Assembly (NCBI RefSeq): GCF_000001735.4
Contig: NC_003071.7
Span: 19,629,443 to 19,693,442, forward strand
Reading direction: 5' to 3'
From: Arabidopsis thaliana
Lineage: Eukaryota > Streptophyta > Magnoliopsida > Brassicales > Brassicaceae
DNA: 64,000 nucleotides
In this document: in pieces, positions 22,118 through 35,180 of the stretch
Numbering within the stretch: the first letter of the stretch is position 1
How the letters are laid out: every line of letters starts with the position of its first letter
Position numbers and translations under genes: made by a program
Notes under the pieces: generated by a model
Told to the model about the DNA's origin: nothing
Seen by the model: the letters and a program-made list of their open reading frames with translations, nothing else
The model's database searches: none

Positions 22118-25100
22118 CTAAGCATCATAGTCTAGCTTTGTATACTCGAGCAGCATGTGCGGGGATCTATAGATCTTCACAAGCGTCCAGTATAGAACTT
22201 CTTCTACTCCAAGCTCACCCTCTGCTCTAGCCGCGTACAAGTCCTCGCATATGGCTATTAATCTACATTCAACAGTGAGTGGTCATAATCTCTTAGAGGT
22301 TGAGAGTATCATGGAACAGCAAAACTCTTGGACAATGTTTACAAATGTTACCTGTCACACGAAGGCAGGTTCTCGTAAGGTATTCTCATACGCAGGTCAG
22401 AGCATTGAAGCCTGATGAAACGCCCCACCGCTAGTACAAATGTGATATAGAGTCCCCATATACTGAACTTGCTGAGGGTGTCACCCAGAAAGCCCTCTGC
22501 ATATTATTTTCGGTATCAATAATAGAACATGAGTTATGAAATAACACTTGAATTAGAAGAGCTAACTTACGTGGCGGTGTTTCCTCAGACATTATGATAG
22601 CAACTGGTCCATCCATCCCCTCGCAAGCGCTGATATTTTCAGACGCTTTAAGATTATGGAATGACCACCACCACTTGAAATTTGCATGGTTAATGAGTAT
22701 GTCTGCACTCACTTCATCCGTCTGTAGCAACAACATTACAATATTGGAAGTATAAGCCAAAACAGGAAACATTGTCTGGAAAATAACTCTTAGCTTGTGC
22801 AGACAAGATTTACCTGATCCTCGAAAGACCTGACATCACCAGAACCAGTAACACGGAAGAACTTTGGGTACAAATTATGCACTCTAAATCCATCCATCGA
22901 CCCATTGAGAACCATTTGGATATCAGAGCGTTTTGGAAGGTCCAGAGGGTCGACACTTCTTTCATATTTCACAGTCTCCTTGCCTTTAGGGCGGTCTCTG
23001 TTAAGAACCCAAGTAAAGGTGATGTCCATATCTGTGTCCCAGTCAAGGGATTGAATAAATCTGGTCACAACTGTGTCAGGGACAAGCCATAAAACACTTG
23101 CATCAGCTTGACAGCATATCAGCTGGATGTCATTTTTGTTGTATGTTGGCAAAAAGCTTTGAGACCCGAGATCTAGCCCGAGATCAATGTTATCCCCTGA
23201 GATTCTCTCGCATAGGGTCGTTTGGTACAAAGTAAGCTTTCCACCAACTGTTTTTAAATCAATCTGAACGCTCGCATCTTTTATCGGATTGGCAATGTTT
23301 GTCGGGTTACCACTGCTATACATCTGCAAGGATAAAGCAGCCATTGCCAACAAACAAATGACTCACCAAATACTCAAACTGTAAGACATCACAGAGAATT
23401 GTTGGATTAAGCTAGCACATAATTTTTCTTTCTCCTATAAATACAAGCATCATGAGTACTATTCATCCCAAGAACGTATTGATAATTCAGATTCCAAATG
23501 AAAAACTTTACAAAAGCATTATAAAAGTTGTGTTGTAAGAAAATTATTACCAGCATAGGAGCCCAGATAACACATAACAAGATGAAGAACAGACATATCC
23601 CATTGCAGCATTTAGTCATTTTCGTTTGTTTCTCCCCATGTTTATGTGTTGCTCGATTTAAAACTGTATCGCATTTGACAAGGTACAAACTCGCATTTAC
23701 ATCTTCCAACTGCAAACGAACAAAACTTAAGCCCTTGGCAGTATGTTCAAACTAACATGAATGATCCATGATCATAGCAAGGGTTCCAGAAAGTAAATGC
23801 ATGGGATCAGACGACATACCTTGAGCCAGTCATACATTGTCAGTGATGTAGCTGTGCAAGACCAGTCAAGCACACATCTCAGTTCATACAGGAAAGGAAG
23901 AGCACGGTAAAGTCTGTAACCATAGTAATTGATCCGTGATACTTCACTTGTCAAAAACTGCCGATACAAGGTGCTTTTATGAGGTAGTCCATAGCGGATT
24001 TGTATGGCCTGGAGAGCTAGTGACATTGCTTTGGCAAGAAATATGATTCTGAGAGCCAAGCCAGCAGCGTGTTGCTGGGTAGGATATATGCTCCAAGCAT
24101 ACTCTGTCACTGCATATGTGAAGAGAATAAGACTGAAGAGATAGTATACCACTTTTCCAGTCGCAAATGAGCAAAGATAGATGACGCGATCAACAACAAT
24201 TAGGAAGAAGATAACCTGCCATAAAAGCATTTCATCGGGTTAGGGCACTGATACAAAACGGGTGTGAACAGATAAACTAGACTTATAGAAATGGATTACC
24301 ATAAGAATAATGACAAAGTCGAATGGAAACTGGTCTTCTAGCTGATATACATCAATAAACTCGCTTTTATTTTTAATGACTGATTGGTAGAAAATGGCAA
24401 CCAGAAAGAAGACTATCAAGTCAGCACCAAAAATGTAGGCGTAGAGGTCTGTATCTCTCTTTCCTCCGCCAATTACAGAGAGAATGGGGTAAGGAAATCC
24501 AGTTCCTTCACCAAGTCCACTATGTTGAGCTTTACGAATTTCTTTCGCCACATCCGAGGCTGGAGTAAGTGATTTGTACCATTCTGCTGAAGAACAGCCA
24601 TTTGTGGGAGAAGCATACTCAACCTCGAGAACAACTAAGGCCTCGTTTGGGGTTTCTGTACTTCTCTCTATACTTTGTACGTGAACCCTGCTAGAGTAAG
24701 GGCAGAGATCAGGGTTTCCCTTCTCGCATCTCTCATTATGGACAAGCCTAAGCAACTGATTCATTCTACATTCAACTCTTTCAGGCTGAATTCCATCTTC
24801 AGGCCACATGTGAACATCCATTGTCACCTGAACAAAGTACGGAGGGGATTCTGCTCCACGTGTCAGAGATATCCAGTATCGGTAGATGCTTCTGATCACC
24901 AATTTCGCACTATCTCTTAGCTTCTTAAACACATCCAAGATTCTCTGGCTCAATCTAATTCTTGTAAGATCCTTCTGGCTACCACGGGCATTCCGGCGCG
25001 AAGTAAAATCAGCAGAAGGAACCCAATCACCATCTTTCACTGTTATAGAACTCTGTATGAGAGTAAATATGTAAATAAGGAACAGAGGCAACGAGCTGAC

Positions 25101-28100
25101 AACAAATGATGATTTGATTCTTTGCGTTGGAAATCCCAATTCATGAAGAAGAGGTGCATCAATGCTTAACCCACAGTGCTGGATTATAATCTGGTATAAA
25201 TACTGGAGCAGGATATAAATTTCTGTGTACATTAGCATGATGACCCAGAAGATGTGAGTAGGGCCAGTGTGAACGCAGAGGGCGTATAGGAACAGTGCTG
25301 CTAGATAGACCATGGAAAGAAGACTGAAATTCCAGAGAAACGCAATAATGAAGCAGCAATAGCAAACAATATCGTTATTGGACTGCATCCTAGACCATAT
25401 ATGACGAAAGATCCTTCCTATCTGAAAACTAGTGCCATCACTACTCCTGTCAGATTGTAGAGATGTTGACCGTTCGAAAGGTGTGTGTTTTCTTTTCTGA
25501 CTTTCCATTTCATCATACACCTCATCATCAACAGAAGACTGCTCATTTGTATCTGAATTTTCCGGCGAGATGTTTAAGAAATTCACAAGGTTATTTACTG
25601 CCTGATTTCCAATAAACTGTACCTGGGAAACACCATCACCGATGAGTTGCACCGCAGAAATTAATGGATTCTCCTTTCCCTCAGACTTTTGCTTTCTTTC
25701 ACGTTCCATAGACATCACATCAAGATCCTGTTGAACTTCAGTTATCTCACAAGGAGATGCTCCAAATGAATACTCTGGAGAATCTAGTGCTTCTGGAGTG
25801 GTACTCACTGGAAACTCATGCGCTTCAAAAGGATACTGTGAATCCTCGTCAATAGGCTGCTCTTCTTTCCTGTGGACCACTCCGTCAATCTCAGGACTGG
25901 CTGCACCACTATCTGGAATTAGATACGGACTCTTCCTCCTTCTTAGACCTTCAGTGCGCGGAGAAGCAACTCCAAAATTAGAATCAGAATTCATTCTGTG
26001 AAGCTGTACACGTAGGTTCAGCATTTCAGATTTCATCTTTTCCACCTGCAAATTTCGCTGCCTTTTTTTTTCCTCAGCCTCACGAATTTGTTGCAGTTGC
26101 TCGGTCTTCCGTGCTGCTTTCTTCTCTTGCTCCCGCACAATAGCACCGATTTGCTCTGCTTCAAGATACCGCGACACATAATCAAACTCCTGGGAGGAAA
26201 ACATGTAGGACTGAAGAGATACTAGCATAAATATGATGATCTCAACGAGAGCAGATCTTGCAGTGATTCGAAACCCATAGTCATACTTGTAAAATCCAAT
26301 CACCTCGTATATATAATCAACCGTTTCACATTTTCCATCATTGAAGTTTCCAACAAATGGAGACTGATATGCGAGAGAAAAGATGATGAGAACAAAATTG
26401 TACACCCGCAAGAACCTGAATATTTTGTTTTTCTTCTTCAGTATTTCAAGTCTCATTCGGGCAAAAACAAGAGCGAATGCAAGATAACCCAGGTGTAGAA
26501 TGTCATACTCAAGAGTTCCTGTGATTAGAATCAGAATAAGCACAACATCCAGCAGATGGACATAACAATATAGCCTCAGGTAATCAAGCACAGTCCACAT
26601 GCTTTTTGTCTCGAAGGAGAGATCTCTCCAGACAAATGAATTCTTTCTTTGAGACTTCATCTGATGATATGTCGATGACTCAGAGAAACTGGATATGTGA
26701 TCAGCCCGAAGTTTGAAACAGGCAAGCATGAATACCACAAAATAGCTAATAAGAGTCCGGGGGTCGTCCACTCTCACTCCTGCAAAAATAAATAGAAAAA
26801 GCTTCTCCAAATAGTACCTAATTCTTGGATCTGTAAAATAAAGAATTATTGCACAAAGAAAAGTGCTTCAAAAAGTTTGAACGGTCATACCAAGCCAACA
26901 CTCCCGGCAAAATTTAAAGTAGAGAGCTGCGATACTCCAGCAGTCATGGCAATGCACACTAGTTTCACTTGGAGCCTGATCTGAAGGCAAAAAACTATTC
27001 CATGTGGCAACATACTCAATTGCGAGAATTGATGCAAACAGAAAAACAACAACAGGCCATAGTTTCTGAATTACACGTCTTCTCAAGAGGACACATGCAG
27101 CAAGCAGTGCAATATATACCATGGAGATGGCATTCAGCAAAGCAAAACTCGCAAGAAGCAGCGCAATCATGTTTATCTCAAGGCCATAGAGATTAAACAT
27201 ATTCTCTATCCAAAACTTCAAGTAAATTTTCAACAGATTCTTCTGTGTTTCGAACCTCTCCTTCTTCAATGCAAGAATTCTCCTCCTGTTCCACCTGTGA
27301 CTCTCTTTGATACTTCCCCAGAAGTGACCAAATGAAAATTTCCTACTACTGCCACTTTCAGAGCCTCCAGTCTTGGGGTGCAAAAAACCAGCTCCCTGGT
27401 TACCACGGGGAGAGAAGAAAGGCCATGAGTTACTCGTTGCCTCGCCTTGTTTCATTGATATAGAAGCATGATCAGTCGAAGATGGATTTTCACCATTAGA
27501 ACTGGAAACACTTGCAGTAGTGTCTTCTGCAGAGACAAAAAGTGGACACGGCTCTTCATATTTTCCTTTGATAACAGTTAAACCAGATGTTCTTTCTAGC
27601 CAACGAAATACATTGTACTGCAGAGTACAGGCTGCAACAACCAGCACTTTTCCTCGTAGACCTGATTCTATACCCCAAAATCCAGGTTCATATACTCGAA
27701 GCCCCAAGTAGAAAGACAACTCAGCATATTTTTGCCCAGGGAACATCTGAGCTTGCATCCCCCACAATTGGAAAAGATACTCCGCAGACACCAGAAATCC
27801 AGTATAAATCAAGAATGATTTGGATGGTATTGAAGAAGACTTTGGGAAGGTTGTGCAGATGACAAGGCCAAGGAGATATACAAATCCAAACACACTAATC
27901 GGAGACAATGATGCATAAAACAATGCCGCGAACAAGATCTTCTGACCATGCCATGCCAAAAATCTCTCAAAAAATCCAAAAACCCCAGGATGAAGCAAAC
28001 TAGATTGACCTGGAATGTAGTGTCCACTCTGCCTCCTTTCATAGCTGTAAAGTTGCATCACGATCAACACAGCAAGAGATTCCCAGACATTATCCAGCAA

Positions 28101-31100
28101 TGGGGCTTTAGAGTTGTAACCCAAATAAAAGTAGAGATCAATAAATCCAGATAACCAAAGCTGCAAGCTGACAAAGCTACTTAAGCAGTAGATAAACATA
28201 AACACCAAAACTGCATATGCTTTCAAAGGGAACCACAAGCGTCTCTTAGTTTCTTCAAACAGTTGTCTTCCAGTAATCCAGAGCAAGAGAAGGAAAATAT
28301 ATCCAAATGATACATAATTGGGTTTGACCAGGTATACACTTATGAGAATAGTGATGAAAGCAATGTATGTTCCACACGATCGGTACATAGACAGAAACTT
28401 TTGCCCAATTGCACTCAGAAATGAAGCAATATGTCTCTCTGTAAAGAAATAATGGTGATTCGTAAGCATAAAAGAATATGAGGACCAGGAAATAAAACTG
28501 ATATGTTTGATTAATGGTGTGGCAACTGCATTAAAGGAAACTAATTGGCATGCACGCAAAATGCCAGAAAAAATAGCTGACAATGGAAGCAAGGATTTGG
28601 AGTTGAAGTAAAAATCTAAGACGGATATATGTCACTCATTCAAATGTTCACTTCAAAGACAAGAAGGAAGTGTTGTACCGTAAGTGGTATTATCCTGGCT
28701 ATAACTTGAAGATGGAGACGAATAGACAGACAAGAGGACTGATTTGTTGAGACCAGCTTTCAATATGCTAAATCCAATTGGAGGGCTTGGTGTATGGCGT
28801 ACAATTGCTGAAAAGGAAAATAGCACCTCAAAACCATGATTATGGATAGCACAGAAGCAAGCTAGCAAGGCTATCTCCAAGAAGTCCCAAGAGCTTTCAG
28901 ACCTAAGGAGACCTGCAAAGATTCATACAGAGAGTTGTCAGTGAGAACTCTTCCCTAATCCTTTTTTCCCGCAAATCCAAGATCACCTTGCAGCTAACTT
29001 TCAAAGGGAAATCCGTGAATTTATCCTATAACTTGAAAAATACAGAAAGAGAGGCGTACCTAACTGAAATAGAACTTCTCTGCTCGCAGAGCCTTCCTGC
29101 TTTAAGGAGTTCGACACCAGGTCAATCTCAAGAATGTAGAGAAGTGCAAAATGAACTTCACATAGTAGAATCAAGGACTTGCGTATCTTTCTGTTGATGT
29201 TGTGGCTCAACAGATACATAAGGAAGAATATCACTGAAAGAAGTCCATTAAGATACAGTATCATGAACAATGTTTTTCACAAACACCCAGATACATGAAT
29301 CCTTGTTATAAAAGCAAATGGGAGGGGGATAATCATACCATATACGGCATGGAAAAACCCAGGTTTCATAGCAATGAGAAAAATCAGTGCAAGCATAATA
29401 GCCCGTGAGCATTTCCGCAATCCCCAAGCAATGGTCGCGACGACCAACACCTTTGTTTCTTCATCAGCTGTTATTGATGGTAATTTCAGTCGTTAAGAAA
29501 AAATTGAATAAATAGCAGAAGATTGAAATCGCAACCTAAAACTAAGCCCGGAATAAACTAAGCTTGCCAATATAATAGTAATTTTAAGATTTTCTCCTTC
29601 AAAATCACACAGTACATAACATTTTCCATGATATTCTATATCAAAAATTTCTTTAAAATATATTTTGGATAGCGTGATAACTCTTTAATTGTCTTTAGAT
29701 GGTTTCAGTCAGAAAAGATGATAGGTTGATCGCGATAAACAAGTACACCCATTTTCTCAACTTTACAGTTCCGACAACCCTGGAAGTTGGAAAACATCAG
29801 ATAACTTGCTTTGCAGAACCGAATATGAGGCAATTACCTTCAACGTAAGATCTCTCATTGGAAGATCTGGAGCTCTCTTCAGACAGGTACAGAAAAACAG
29901 AATTGTTTACAAGATTACCCAACGCGACCAACATCCCCAAACCAAACTGTGCAAGCAAAAAGAATCCAGGTATAGTATAATGCCAAAGTCCCACCATCTC
30001 CCAAATTTGCATGTCCTGTATATTTAAGACACTAGTTGTTAATTTACATCTTAGTTTTCTTAAAGTAGTTGAAGATTTTGCGCATCGAGAATATATTACC
30101 TTTCCAACCTTAGTGTTCAGAAAAGAAAAGGCCACATTGAATATATACGTACTGACAGCCCATAAGAGTATAAATACGAGAAGAAGGCCATTTAATCTGT
30201 GCAACTGGAACAATGACGGGAAGGCATAAATAATGTAACCAACATATGCAAGGAGGCCAAAAGCACACAAGCTCGCAAAGTGAAAACTCCAGAACGAAAG
30301 AGCAAATAGAGAGACCTGGCAATCATGAACGCAAATAAAAAGAGTGTGAGTTTCTGACACATTATGTTGCTTTAGCTGACACATACACTTTAATACCAGG
30401 GATACAAATATATACCGGAAAACCATATGTGAAGAAATTAATACTGAAAGTCTTAAACACAGCTCCCCTCAGTAAAACATTGGTGTGCCTGACACCGGCC
30501 CTGAAAATTTGGAAAAAATTAACACATTAAGTTGAGTGTAACTATTATCCATCTACAATGCTAATCTTGTACAGCCCAGCCAAGAGAACATCCATTAGAA
30601 TGTGTGAACTAGTTGTACTCTGTAAGGGAGTACTAATCTTTACCCAACCCCATAGTTTCTATTAGCAGAGAAACCAATCACAACTTTGTGTTCATAAAAC
30701 TGTCCAGTGTTTAGGCTTCCACGTTTGGTAGTGCCGACCCTTGAACACAATTCTTTGAGCATATTCAACCATAAATTAATTAACATAAGTAAGAAAAAAT
30801 TAAACAGAAAAACTAAAATTTCCCTTGAAAAACTGATATACTATGTTAAAACCACAACAGCTCCCAGTAGGAAGAAACTAAACAAAAATCTATATAGAAT
30901 ACCTTGATTCTCGAATAAAAAATGAATATTTTGGAGGAAGAAGCCGCTCTGCCAAGTTATTTTCACTCGTGGACATGATAAAGTCCATATCCTCGAGGTC
31001 TGACCTTACATAGGATAGCTGCAATAGCAGAACGACAGGCATGTCAAGACTGTTACAGGTATAACATAGTGGTAGCTCGTTAACAGATTAAGGCGGGTAA

Positions 31101-32944
31101 GTCAGTTCACTTGAAGGAAAAACTACACTGGCTGTTGGTGTTCATAACCAACTCCCCAAACACGGTCACCACATATTGACAGTTGTTTTGAGAAACAGTT
31201 CATCAATTATATGGTTCAGTAATATAGTTTATCATTTTACACTTGAGTGAGACCAAGTAATACTAATCCTCGAAAAACAAAAGACATACCATGATGTAGA
31301 ACAACACAAGGAAAAGACCAGAACAAATATCAGGGCCTTCAGTTTCCAGGGAGATTCTGAATAGACCTATAAAGCTTGCTATCCAACGAATCATATCGGA
31401 AAAGTTTATTGGTAGTTGATAGAGGTAAAGCAGGACAATGTTGAATCCTGCGTAGATATAAAGAACTCTCCACCACCTTAACCAGACAAAAAACGACTAG
31501 ATTTCAGAGAAGCAGGGTTTGGAAGTGCTAACTTTGCGTAATAATCAATAATCTATCCACCTGAAAAGTCCTGAAACATTGCTTGTCAAGGACCAGTCCA
31601 CAAGACCGGCACAGCTTCCAATAAAAAATGGCAAAGAAACCCATGATGGATTGCAGATTCCCACTGCCAATTGAACTGCTGGTAACAACAAGCAGGAGGC
31701 AACCCTAAGATGACTTCCTGAGTAATAAAGGAGGAGATAACGTCAAACCAAGACCAGATGAACACATGATGAGAAAACGTTACAGTAAGTATTTGGACAA
31801 GCCGTATGGGCCTAGTACATTAATTACAAACCTAGGTGTTCGAAAATTCCTGAGAAGTGAGACCACCATGTGTCCCGCCATCTAGCGAAGCCGAATCTAC
31901 TACTGTATATGTCAGCTAAAGCAACCAATGATGTTAGTAGTTGTAAAGCCAGGAAATACATAACGGTGGGGTTTCTCCAAGACTTTAATCTGCAGAAGCA
32001 AAGACGAGAGTATCAACTAACAAGTAAATATTTGTAAGGCAGGAAGATGAATGAAATGATGAGAGTACTCTTACATCATAAAGCCAATAACTCTCATCCA
32101 GCCAGTATCTGGTGTATCCCAGTCTTGACCTAGAGCAGCCCAAATGACAAGGTAGACCACTTGAGCAAGAAATACTGCAAAGGAAAAGATGAAAATGGGC
32201 CATAATAGCCAATGCCTCCTCTGAAAACGGTATCCTGGCAAAATAAAGCAAGAACCAAAGTAAGTTTGAGAAAGTAAACATCAGCTAATCAACCGTAACT
32301 GAAAAAAGCGACGAAAACTGAGAATAATAGACTCTCTTTTTTTTTTTTCTGTTTCTCCAGGCTAATGTAGATGTTGGGCATAAACTAGATGAATCCTTTC
32401 ACACCTAAACCCCAAATCAAAGATTCCAAGAAACATGTACTACAGCAGAAACATTGGGGTATTTCTTTTGATTAGAGGGAAAACAGGCTTACCAATTTCA
32501 GGTGCAATATAGTGAACGAGGAGGAAAGCTATCAAATCAAGAAAGGATATGACACTCCAGTTAATAAGTGCAGCTGTGAGAGAAGAGAAAAATATATTAG
32601 GAAAATAGAAGCTCAAGCGAAAAAAGTACAAGCTACGGTGTGGTAGAGAATGGAGATAGCAATAACAAGAGATATGATACCAATGTTTTGACATAAAAAC
32701 ACCAGGGTCGTTTAAACTAGTAAAACTTAATAAAGGAACCTTAATAGAGTAGGTACAATGTTAAGGAGTAAATGAGTGAAGCTCAAGATATCCCATGAGA
32801 CAAAGAGGAGGACTCTGTTGATTGAAGAGGACTAGCAAAGTAAGGATTTTTTTATTATTATTATTGCAAGCAAGAAGATAGAGAAAGAAACCAACCTGCC
32901 AGAAGAAGCGAAGGCAACAAGAAGCCCACCAAAAAACTCGCCAT
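22118..32944 (-). CDS. PIEZO: PIEZO mechanosensitive ion channel
   Basis: A trimeric stretch-activated cation channel; in Arabidopsis it acts in root-cap mechanics, vacuole tubulation and restriction of virus movement. I traced 21 exons: 32896-32944, 32493-32573, 32075-32234, 31832-31989, 31561-31717, 31290-31476, 30903-31018, 30416-30500, 30100-30315, 29838-30015, 29339-29467, 29060-29233, 28679-28912, 26891-28438, 24300-26779, 23820-24215, 23551-23709, 22814-23323, 22571-22721, 22352-22496 and 22118-22262. One open frame results, 2,485 aa. Most of the protein is repeated transmembrane bundles (the blade). Exon 15 adds a charged coiled coil (EQEKKAARKTEQLQQIREAE) after the YVSRYLEAEQ helix. 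Exon 18 is the extracellular cap (starts MYSSGNPTNIANP). Exon 20 holds the pore helix (FSIWGLYITFVLAVGRFIRL). It is the AT2G48060 counterpart; older Arabidopsis models split it into AT2G48040/50/60, which this continuous frame does not support. Confidence 0.95.
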
Positions 32945-32972
32945 TGGAAACTTTTGTCTTAACGATCACCAT
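32561..32972 (-). other. Overlapping upstream ORF at the PIEZO start codon
   Basis: An ATG at 32972, 28 nt upstream of the PIEZO ATG and in another frame, opens a 29-codon frame (MVIVKTKVSNGEF...) that crosses the PIEZO start, runs through exon 1, crosses the first splice junction and stops at TAA 32561-32563 in exon 2. Its ATG context is strong (G at -3 and G at +4), better than that of the PIEZO ATG (C at -3). Whether the leader includes it is not known; if so, it should lower PIEZO translation. Confidence 0.4.
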
Positions 32973-33420
32973 ATCCCAATTCTCATCGAATTCAATAGAT
33001 CCCCTCTCTAGCTCCGACCTCAATTTCTTCCAAAAGGCCAACGAAATCAGCCCGCCGGAGACTAAAACGGAGGATAAAAATTTCCAATTCTCACGAATTC
33101 TAGCAAGTTCCCGAAAAGGTAGCTGTTGAAGATGTGTGTGAATTTGAAGGTGGATTGCAAATTTGAGAGAATTGGAAACTGGAAATCCAAATCCACAAGC
33201 AAAAATCAAAGAAAGATCTTTTCTTCTCGCAATAATCATCATTTTAATAAATTATATTTAGCGCCGAGAAATGGCTAAACCAATCAAACCGTCGTGGGCT
33301 CGAGATTCAATTATTGATTGCTGGCTTTTAATTTGGAATACCGGAGTTCGGTTGAGAATTGGACCGGTTCAATAAAGCCAACAAGTTTCTTCTTCCTTAT
33401 CGCGATTATTGGAGGAGAGA
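32945..33420. promoter_or_regulatory. Bidirectional promoter, PIEZO and RPH1
   Basis: Only 476 bp separate the two head-to-head start codons, so both leaders and both core promoters lie here. The PIEZO-side 300 bp is open in one frame and rich in purines on the minus strand. No TATA box stands out at a convincing distance from either ATG. Confidence 0.6.
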
Positions 33421-34331
33421 ATGAGTTGGTCTCTCTGCAGCACCCATGGGGTCTCCTCTTCCATAGCTCTCACTTATGGCTTTCGCCATAGAAGAAGATC
33501 CACCTTCCGTATTTTCGCCACCTCTGACGGATTAGAACCCAAGGACGACCCGCCGGAATCTCCTCTCCCTTCCTCATCCTCTGCTCTCGGTAAAGACTTG
33601 AAAAAGGTCCGCCTTTTTTCTATATCATTTACGATTTTTCTGTTGAAACCATAGGAAGACATGAAAATGAAAATGCACCATGTTAGATTGGTCTCTAGTG
33701 CTTGAACCTGTTGAAAGAGTTGCTCAAGCTTATGACTTTTCAATTCAAGCAGGTTGTTAACAAGACTGCTGCAACCTTTGCCCCTAGAGCTTCCACCGCC
33801 AGTAAAAACCCTGCTCTCCCTGGAACTACTCTTTACAAAGTTTTTGAGGTTCAAGGCTATGCATCGATGTTCCTCGGAGGTGTCCTTTCTTTCAACCTCC
33901 TCTTTCCCTCCAGCGAACCTGATTTATGGAGGTTGATGGGCATGTGGTCCATTTGGATGTTCAGTATGTCTCCTTCTCTACTTTCTTCTAACTTTATTTA
34001 TTCCAAGGCTGCATTTTTGCCCCTAATCCTTTACTTTCTTTCCAGCTATTCCTTCTCTTCGGGCACGAGACTGTCCAAGTAAAGAGAAAGAGGCTCTTAA
34101 CTACCTCTTTCTCATCGTCCCCTTGCTCAATGTTGCTATTCCCTTCTTTTGGAAATCATTTGCTCTTGTCTGGTCTGCTGACACGGTTGCCTTCTTTGCT
34201 ATGTATGCCTGGAAGGTATGTCGAATGGTAATTATTGAGGGGCGCTTATATAGTTATATGTGCTTGCTCAGATTATTTTTTTCACTTTTTGCCTCTTACT
34301 TCAGCTTGGATGGCTGGAAAGAACAGAGTAG
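33421..34331 (+). CDS. RPH1: Chloroplast membrane protein RPH1 (RESISTANCE TO PHYTOPHTHORA 1)
   Basis: Four exons, 33421-33606, 33753-33963, 34046-34215 and 34305-34331, encode 197 aa. Residues 1-40 look like a plastid transit peptide (MSWSLCSTHGVSSSIALTYG, then RHRRRSTFRIFA). Hydrophobic spans follow near SMFLGGVLSFNLLF, LWRLMGMWSIWMFTIPS, YLFLIVPLLNVAIPFFW and ADTVAFFAMYAWK. The last exon is only nine codons (LGWLERTE and stop). The Arabidopsis protein at this position, AT2G48070, is a chloroplast protein needed for early defence against Phytophthora. The biochemical function is unknown. I use the ATG at 33421; no ATG precedes it in frame. Confidence 0.87.
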
Positions 34332-34700
34332 GGACTACTCGTGAATCATGATGGGATTAGAGCATGAAGATTCTTTGTCTTTTCTTCCTTAGAATGGTAC
34401 TTCATTCAGCTTATCGTGTTAGGTACGTGGGTTTAAGGCAAATGAATGTGAACATTGCTCTAGAATGATATATGAACTAGCCCCTTAAGGAATATTTCTT
34501 GTAAATCTTAAAGTTCTGAGATGAATTATTGTTCAAAATACAAGTGGGAGTACATATACGTTTTGTTATCAAGAATGCAGCTGGTAAATTTAAACAAAGT
34601 AAAAGAATTGAGTATATAGATAATTCTTGCATCCCAGTGTCTGTTGGTTCTTCTATTCGACAGAGAAAGCGAGAGAAGAAGGAGGCTCATGTGTTTAGTT
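34332..34700. other. Convergent 3' UTR region
   Basis: 369 bp between the RPH1 stop and the stop of the hypothetical gene on the other strand. Nothing but 3' UTR-like sequence is visible. Confidence 0.6.
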
Positions 34701-35180
34701 CTAGGCTAAGCCTTTCCTCATCTTCTCGAGTGTACTTTCGATAAAAGCATCTGATTTCTTATTTATATCATTTAGTAGGGGCCCCAGGCGTCTATGAGGC
34801 TGTGGTGGTTTCCCTGCTTCAGGCTGAGTGATTTGTTGCTTAGGGCTGGGCTCACCCAGCATGCTCTTTTCCCCGTTCTCCTGTAACCTCTTCTTTGGGC
34901 CGTTACTACCATTAACTAGTGTAATCATTGTCTCTCTCTCTGATTCTGGACTTGACGAGGCAGGGGAATTGTTATCCTCCGAGTCTTCTAATTGCTTGAA
35001 ATGAATAGTGATGTCAGACATTGATCCCTTCTTGATCAGTTTGTTCCTCTCAGGCTTATCTTCATTCATCTCTTTGTCTCCTAATATCCATAGTTTAGCC
35101 ACCACAAATCGAAACAGCCGACGGCAAATGCCCCGAGGCCGCAGAGAGCTGATGCTGTCATCATCCTCTCTTATGTGCAT
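34701..35180 (-). CDS. Hypothetical protein, 159 aa
   Basis: One exon. I recognise no domain. The N terminus is basic and then hydrophobic (RGICRRLFRFVVAKLWILG), the middle is low-complexity and acidic or Ser-rich (DNNSPASSSPESERE), and the C terminus is a compact charged segment (RRLGPLLNDINKKSDAFIES, then TLEKMRKGLA) that looks like an amphipathic helix and is the likeliest conserved part. The frame is open throughout with no competing frame, and it sits where A. thaliana has AT2G48075, also hypothetical. Translation may instead start at the internal Met of MNEDKPERN (35069). Intrinsically disordered regulatory protein is a guess only. Confidence 0.65.
   Translation of the reverse strand: MHIREDDDSISSLRPRGICRRLFRFVVAKLWILGDKEMNEDKPERNKLIKKGSMSDITIHFKQLEDSEDNNSPASSSPESERETMITLVNGSNGPKKRLQENGEKSMLGEPSPKQQITQPEAGKPPQPHRRLGPLLNDINKKSDAFIESTLEKMRKGLA

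Noticed and set aside
30903..31018. PIEZO region as two or three separate genes
   Set aside because: All splice junctions from 32944 to 22118 keep one frame with no stop or plausible internal start and promoter.
33409..33420. Longer RPH1 N terminus
   Set aside because: The extension would begin at TTG; 33421 is the first ATG and begins a good transit peptide.
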